Shown in pieces: positions 6,838 to 9,983 of a DNA stretch of 9,983 bases. The notes under the pieces are model-generated. The model worked only from the letters and a program-made list of their open reading frames with translations, did not search any database and was not told the origin of the DNA. Every line of letters starts with the position of its first letter. Position 1 is the stretch's first letter. The stretch is from an uncultured Butyricicoccus sp. (GTDB lineage Bacteria > Bacillota > Clostridia > Oscillospirales > Butyricicoccaceae): positions 1 through 9,983 of the forward strand of contig UQVU01000063.1 in NCBI GenBank assembly GCA_900544475.1. Direction: 5' to 3'. The position numbers and the translations under genes were made by a program.

Positions 6838-7134
6838 ACAAAAAAGGCTTCCGTCCTCACGATACGTAACGTATCACGGGACAAAAGCCTTGAAAAAACT
6901 TCTGCGGTACCACCCAGATTGACGCATAAAGCGCCCGCTCAACAGTGTGCCAACACACACCTTCCCATCTAACGGCGGGATACCGTCAGCCATACTCTCG
7001 AAAGGATTTCAGGCTGCCCTCACAAGTCCATTCGGAAACGTCCTGCGATACTGTCCTTTCACCACCGGACAGCTCTCTGGAAACGCGGTTTCGTTCTTAC
7101 TTACTCTTGCTCTTCGGTTTTCTTGTTCAACTGT
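6838..7134 (-). ncRNA. Tryptophan T-box riboswitch leader of the trp operon
   Basis: The roughly 295-base leader has the T-box sequence TGGGTGGTACCGC at 6904-6916, which binds the tRNA acceptor end. Stem I shows the specifier-loop motifs: AGTA (7098-7105, present twice in overlap) on the 5' side, and GAA directly before the specifier TGG (7028-7030) followed by AC on the 3' side. UGG is the Trp codon and pairs with the CCA anticodon. The distal Stem I arm is CTGTCC/GGACAG with a GGTGGTGAAA loop. A Stem II candidate is CAGCC/GGCTG (6987-6991 and 7012-7016), and a Stem III candidate is GTGTG/CACAC (6945-6958). Uncharged tRNA(Trp) should stabilise the antiterminator and allow operon expression. 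There is only one T-box copy and I see no TRAP-like repeat array. Confidence 0.93.
6839..6891 (-). terminator. Leader terminator of the trp T-box
   Basis: On the minus strand AAGGCTT (from 6891) pairs with AAGCCTT (to about 6844). GTCC pairs with GGAC, and an upper stem GATACG/CGTATC closes on a TTA loop. A run of T ends the structure around 6839-6845. This is a strong intrinsic terminator between the T-box core and trpE. The GTCCC of its rising arm (6878-6882) could pair with the GGG of the T-box sequence to form the competing antiterminator. Confidence 0.88.
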
Positions 7135-7139
7135 GACCA

Positions 7140-7168
7140 AGTATAATACTATGCTTTTCGTTTGTCAA
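7140..7168 (-). promoter_or_regulatory. Sigma-A promoter of the trp operon
   Basis: TTGACA (7163-7168) and TATACT (7140-7145) are separated by exactly 17 bases, which is a near-consensus housekeeping promoter. Upstream, 7169-7190 is rich in A and T (AAAGAAAAAAATATTTT) and could act as an UP element. Transcription would begin near 7132-7134, just before T-box Stem I. With so strong a promoter, control is expected mainly at leader termination. Confidence 0.88.
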
Positions 7169-7221
7169 GCAGTAAAATATTTTTTTCTTTCAGTCGCGGA
7201 CACCAAAGCGTTTTTTCCGCG

Positions 7222-8139
7222 TCAGCGGAACACCGGCGGCAGGTACAGCTCGTGCGTCGGAACGCGTTTCCAGTCGAACGAGGGCACGAGCTCTTTCGCG
7301 CTGACAGGCGCGGCGCTCTCGGTCAGACCGGCGGCGAAAGCCAGCGCACCGATGACCTGCTCGGGGCTGAAGCGCTCGCGCAGCAGGCCAAGGTCGAGGT
7401 CCTCGTCGCGCTTGGACAGGCGGCGGCCGTCTACGTCGCACAGCAGCGGAATATGGATAAAGTGCGGCGGCTCGAAGCCGAACAGGCGGTACAGCCAGAT
7501 CTGGCGCGGCGTGCTCGAAATAAGGTCGCTTCCGCGCACGACTTCGGTCACGCCCGAAAGTCCGTCATCGACCGTCACCGCAAGCTGATAGGCGAACACG
7601 CCGTCCGAGCGGCGGATGATGAAGTCGCCGCATTCCTCGGCGAGGTTTTCGCGGTATTCGCCGAATACGCCGTCCGTGAACGAGATTTCCTCGTCCGGCA
7701 CGCGCACACGGGTCGCAGGCGCACGTTTCTTTCGCTTTTCCGTGATTTCCTCGGGTGACAGTCCCCGGCACGTTCCGGCGTACAGCACACGCCCGTCTGA
7801 CAGATGCGGCGCACTCGCGGCGTGGAGCGCGGCACGCGAGCAGAAGCACGGGTACAGCAAACCCTTTTCCCGCAGGATATTTTCGTATTTTTCGTAGATT
7901 TCCGACCGCTCCGACTGATACAGCACTTCCCCGTCCCAGTCCAGGCCGAGCCACCGCAGGTCGTCCATGATGAGGTCGGCGTAGCTGCGCGGACAGCGCA
8001 TGGCGTCAAGGTCCTCGATACGCAGCAGGAACGCGCCGTTCTGATGGCGCGCGCTCAGCCACGCAAGCAGGGCGCACAGCACGTTGCCAAGGTGCATCCG
8101 TCCGCTCGGACTGGGTGCGAACCGTCCGACTGTCTGCAT
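7222..8139 (-). CDS. gluQ: Glutamyl-queuosine tRNA(Asp) synthetase
   Basis: This 305-residue protein resembles the catalytic half of glutamyl-tRNA synthetase without an anticodon-binding domain. That is the hallmark of GluQ-RS, which attaches glutamate to queuosine-34 of tRNA(Asp). The HIGH-type motif is in FAPSPSGRMHLGN (7-19). The KMSKS-type motif is RRLSKRD (239-245). A zinc site typical of GluQ-RS is visible as Cys98, Cys100, Tyr120 and Cys124. Substrate motifs GDFIIRRSDGVFAYQLA and VVRGSDLISSTPRQ are intact. The start at 8137-8139 is set by GGGGAG seven bases upstream and by the family N-terminus. A longer frame reaching back 82 codons would cross the promoter and is rejected. A full GltX would be about 480 residues. 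It lies upstream of the trp operon on the same strand but has its own promoter, and trp has another. Confidence 0.93.
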   Translation of the reverse strand: MQTVGRFAPSPSGRMHLGNVLCALLAWLSARHQNGAFLLRIEDLDAMRCPRSYADLIMDDLRWLGLDWDGEVLYQSERSEIYEKYENILREKGLLYPCFCSRAALHAASAPHLSDGRVLYAGTCRGLSPEEITEKRKKRAPATRVRVPDEEISFTDGVFGEYRENLAEECGDFIIRRSDGVFAYQLAVTVDDGLSGVTEVVRGSDLISSTPRQIWLYRLFGFEPPHFIHIPLLCDVDGRRLSKRDEDLDLGLLRERFSPEQVIGALAFAAGLTESAAPVSAKELVPSFDWKRVPTHELYLPPVFR

Positions 8140-8176
8140 CGGCACTCTCCCCTTTCGTTTTGTCACTTTGCTTACC

Positions 8177-8206
8177 ATTCTATCACATCCGGTACAGCCT
8201 TTGCAA
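8177..8206 (-). promoter_or_regulatory. Promoter of gluQ
   Basis: On the minus strand TTGCAA (8201-8206) and TAGAAT (8177-8182) are 18 bases apart. The -10 is preceded by TGA, giving an extended -10 (TGnTAGAAT). The start would fall near 8170, leaving a leader of about 30 bases before gluQ. The -35 is the same six bases used by the divergent promoter. Confidence 0.7.
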
Positions 8207-8229
8207 CCACGCATCGTTTCTGTTATAAT
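8201..8229 (+). promoter_or_regulatory. Promoter of the GH3 lipoprotein gene
   Basis: TTGCAA (8201-8206) and TATAAT (8224-8229) are 17 bases apart, a near-consensus sigma-A promoter. Transcription would start near 8236, about 35 bases before the ATG at 8271. No operator or riboswitch is evident in the short leader. Confidence 0.82.
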
Positions 8230-8255
8230 GGGCACAGACAGACCTTTCCGATATG

Positions 8256-8262
8256 AAGGAGG
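8256..8262 (+). promoter_or_regulatory. Ribosome binding site of the GH3 lipoprotein gene
   Basis: AAGGAGG is followed by eight bases and then ATG 8271. It immediately follows the competing upstream ATG at 8253 and so excludes that start. The resulting N-terminus has a proper signal peptide. Confidence 0.85.
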
Positions 8263-8270
8263 AAAAAGCC

Positions 8271-9434
8271 ATGTACAAACGAAAACTGCTCGCGGCTCTG
8301 CTGCTGCTCGCGCTCGGTCTTTCCGGCTGCGGGAACGCCGCACCGTCTGTGCCGGAGAGCAACGCGCCCTCGACTGACAGCGCACAGACCGAAGTGCCCG
8401 AACCCACGCTCGAAGAGCGCCAGCTTGCCGCCGCGAAGGAATATACCGAAAATCTTACCCTCGAGGAGCAGGTGTCGCAGCTGTTTTTCGCCCGCTGTCC
8501 GGACGTAAACGCTGCCGAGCAGGCCGCAGAATACAGTCCCGGCGGATTTCTGCTGTTCGGGCGCGACTTCGACGGCAAGACGGCGGACGAGGTGAAAAGC
8601 GACATTGCGTCCTACCAGTCGGCGGCGGCCACACCTATGCTAATCGGAGCGGACGAGGAGGGCGGCACGGTCGTGCGCGTAAGCTCCAATCCGCTTCTGC
8701 GCGAAAGCCGGTTCGCCTCGCCGCAGCGGCTTTATGCCGAGGGCGGTCTTGACCGCATCCGGAGCGACACCGCCGAAAAGGATGCGCTGCTGCTCTCACT
8801 CGGCGTGAACGTCAACCTCGCGCCCGTCTGCGACATATCGAGCGACTCCGCGAGCTTTATCTATCCGCGTACGCTTGGCGGAGATGCCACGGAAACGAGC
8901 GATTTTGTCCGCACGGTCGTGCAGCAGATGAAAACCGACCGCGTCGGCATGGTGCTCAAGCACTTCCCCGGCTACGGCGGCACGGCGGACACCCACACCG
9001 GTCAGGCGGTCGATGAGCGGCCGCTGTCCGCGTTCCAGTCGTGCGACCTGCTTCCCTTCGAGGCCGGCATCGACGAGGGCGCACAGGCCGTACTCGTCAG
9101 CCACAACATCGTCACCTGCATGGACACGGAGTACCCGGCGTCGCTCTCCCCTGCCGTGCATAAGCTGCTGCGCGGCACGCTCGGCTTTACGGGCGCTGTC
9201 ATGACCGACGACCTCGCGATGAACGCCGTCACCGACTTTACAGGCGCGGAGAACGCCGCTGTGCTTGCGGTCAAGGCCGGAAACGACATGATGATCTCGT
9301 CCGATTTCGTGACCCAGCGGAGCGCGGTGCTCGACGCCGTGCAGAACGGCACGCTCGAAAAAAGCGATATCGAACAGGCCGCCGAGCGGGTCATTCTCTG
9401 GAAAATCCAGCTGGGGCTTATCCCCTGCGACTGA
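8271..9434 (+). CDS. GH3 beta-N-acetylhexosaminidase-like lipoprotein
   Basis: This 387-residue predicted lipoprotein belongs to glycoside hydrolase family 3 and most resembles NagZ-type beta-N-acetylglucosaminidases. It probably trims GlcNAc from cell-wall fragments outside the membrane. A basic start (MYKRK), a leucine-rich segment and the lipobox LSGC place the lipidated cysteine at Cys20. A Ser/Thr/Pro-rich linker runs to about residue 46. The catalytic domain has GADEEGG (126-132), KHFPGYGGTADTHTG (230-244) with the NagZ-type acid/base pair Asp240-His242, LVSHN (275-279), and MTDDLAM (311-317), whose Asp313 is the expected nucleophile. The ATG at 8271 is chosen because AAGGAGG ends eight bases upstream; an in-frame ATG at 8253 precedes that site. 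I see no C-terminal second domain, as in compact NagZ. The exact substrate is inferred, since GH3 also includes glucosidases, but the Asp-His dyad favours hexosaminidase. Confidence 0.92.
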   Translation: MYKRKLLAALLLLALGLSGCGNAAPSVPESNAPSTDSAQTEVPEPTLEERQLAAAKEYTENLTLEEQVSQLFFARCPDVNAAEQAAEYSPGGFLLFGRDFDGKTADEVKSDIASYQSAAATPMLIGADEEGGTVVRVSSNPLLRESRFASPQRLYAEGGLDRIRSDTAEKDALLLSLGVNVNLAPVCDISSDSASFIYPRTLGGDATETSDFVRTVVQQMKTDRVGMVLKHFPGYGGTADTHTGQAVDERPLSAFQSCDLLPFEAGIDEGAQAVLVSHNIVTCMDTEYPASLSPAVHKLLRGTLGFTGAVMTDDLAMNAVTDFTGAENAAVLAVKAGNDMMISSDFVTQRSAVLDAVQNGTLEKSDIEQAAERVILWKIQLGLIPCD

Positions 9435-9463
9435 ATACAACTCAAACATCTGGAGGTTTTACA

Positions 9464-9983
9464 ATGAACATAACGGTATATCTCGGCGCGAACCGAGGCA
9501 ACTACCCCACGCTCGAACAGGCGGTGCGCGAGCTTGGCACGTGGATTGGTAAAAACGGCCATGCGCTCGTCTATGGCGGCTCGAAGTCCGGCCTGATGGG
9601 CGTTCTGGCGGAAAGCACGCTCGCCGCAGGCGGCCGCGTCACGGGCGTGGAGCCTCAGTTCTTCATCGACGCGGAATTGCAGTACGATGCAATCGACGAG
9701 CTGATTGTGACCGAAACGATGGCGGAGCGCCGCACGAAAATGATCGAGCTTGGCGACGCCTTTATCGCCATGCCGGGCGGCACGGGCACGCTTGAGGAGA
9801 TCAGCGAAGTGATGAGCATGAGCGCCCTCGGGCATCTGGACGCGCCCTGCATTCTCTACAATCTTGACGGCTACTACGACGACCTCCGCGCCCTGCTGCG
9901 CCGCATGGTGGACGCCGTGCTTTTTGACAGCATCGGTCACAAGATGGCCGCCCGTGACAAGGCTTTCTTTGTTGGCCAGCGCC
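9464..9983 (+). CDS. LOG-family protein (Rossmann fold), cut by the window end
   Basis: The first 173 residues of a cytoplasmic protein of the TIGR00730/LOG (lysine decarboxylase-like) family are present, and the frame is still open at the last base. It begins MNITVYLGANRGNYPT. It has YGGSKSGLMG (37-46) and the diagnostic nucleotide-binding motif PGGTGTLEE (104-112), preceded by ERRTKM with Arg89, Arg90 and Lys92. Members characterised so far act as nucleoside 5'-monophosphate phosphoribohydrolases, and plant and some bacterial ones release cytokinin bases. Many are misnamed lysine decarboxylases. The bacterial role here is likely nucleotide salvage or housekeeping, which cannot be narrowed. 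GGAGGT lies six bases before the ATG. The gene starts 29 bases after the GH3 lipoprotein with no terminator between them, so both are probably one transcript. Family members are usually about 180-195 residues, so only a short tail is missing. Confidence 0.92.
   Translation, partial: MNITVYLGANRGNYPTLEQAVRELGTWIGKNGHALVYGGSKSGLMGVLAESTLAAGGRVTGVEPQFFIDAELQYDAIDELIVTETMAERRTKMIELGDAFIAMPGGTGTLEEISEVMSMSALGHLDAPCILYNLDGYYDDLRALLRRMVDAVLFDSIGHKMAARDKAFFVGQR

Noticed and set aside
6960..7136. Short open frames on the forward strand over the trp leader
   Set aside because: They lie antisense to a structured T-box RNA, have no ribosome site and no protein-like features.
7206..7230. Hairpin TTCCGC/GCGGAA over the gluQ stop codon as a gluQ terminator
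   Set aside because: On the minus strand it is followed by A residues rather than T; the T-run lies on the wrong side. No clear terminator separates gluQ from the trp promoter.
8140..8385. An 82-codon extension of GluQ-RS across the divergent promoter
   Set aside because: It is arginine-rich, runs antisense through the lipoprotein start and across both promoters, and does not resemble the family; the start at 8139 has a proper ribosome site.

Overview
This window comes from a GC-rich, low-horizontal-signal chromosomal region of what is most likely a Gram-positive Clostridia member, probably of the Oscillospirales/Oscillospiraceae type. The reasons are a tryptophan T-box leader in front of the trp operon, strong AGGAGG-type ribosome binding sites, TTGACA/TATAAT-like promoters, a lipobox lipoprotein, and short intergenic repeats of a style I remember from gut Oscillospiraceae. 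The genus cannot be fixed from the sequence alone.

Layout. Bases 1-195 are intergenic. They hold a forward-strand terminator (20-44), a palindromic repeat made of two self-complementary arms (48-130), and a hairpin terminator that closes the trp operon (151-197). Bases 196-6805 on the minus strand carry a complete seven-gene tryptophan operon in the order trpE-trpG-trpD-trpC-trpF-trpB-trpA. Upstream of it (about 6838-7134) is a T-box riboswitch with a UGG (Trp) specifier and an intrinsic terminator. It is driven by a near-consensus promoter at 7140-7168. Next on the same strand is gluQRS (7222-8139), a queuosine-tRNA(Asp) glutamylating enzyme. It shares a compact divergent promoter region with a forward-strand GH3 beta-N-acetylhexosaminidase-like lipoprotein (8271-9434). 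That gene is followed 29 bases later by a LOG-family protein (9464 onward), which is cut by the window end.

How it works together. TrpE and TrpG make anthranilate from chorismate and glutamine. TrpD adds phosphoribose, TrpF isomerises, TrpC closes the indole ring, and TrpA/TrpB make tryptophan. Uncharged tRNA(Trp) is expected to bind the leader and prevent termination, so the whole operon is read when Trp-tRNA charging falls. Most gene junctions are translationally coupled: a one-base overlap at E/G and ATGA overlaps at D/C, C/F and F/B. Two junctions are open, G/D (44 bases) and B/A (141 bases), and both carry related repeat-like sequence.

The window is mainly well-understood metabolism and I see no new multi-gene system. 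The points most worth a second look are an exact 21-bp tandem duplication inside trpD next to its metal-binding Asp-Glu, a MITE-like hairpin element that separates trpB from trpA, compensated substitutions in the 48-130 repeat, the Glu in place of the usual catalytic Asp60 in TrpA, and two divergent promoters that appear to share one palindromic -35 box.
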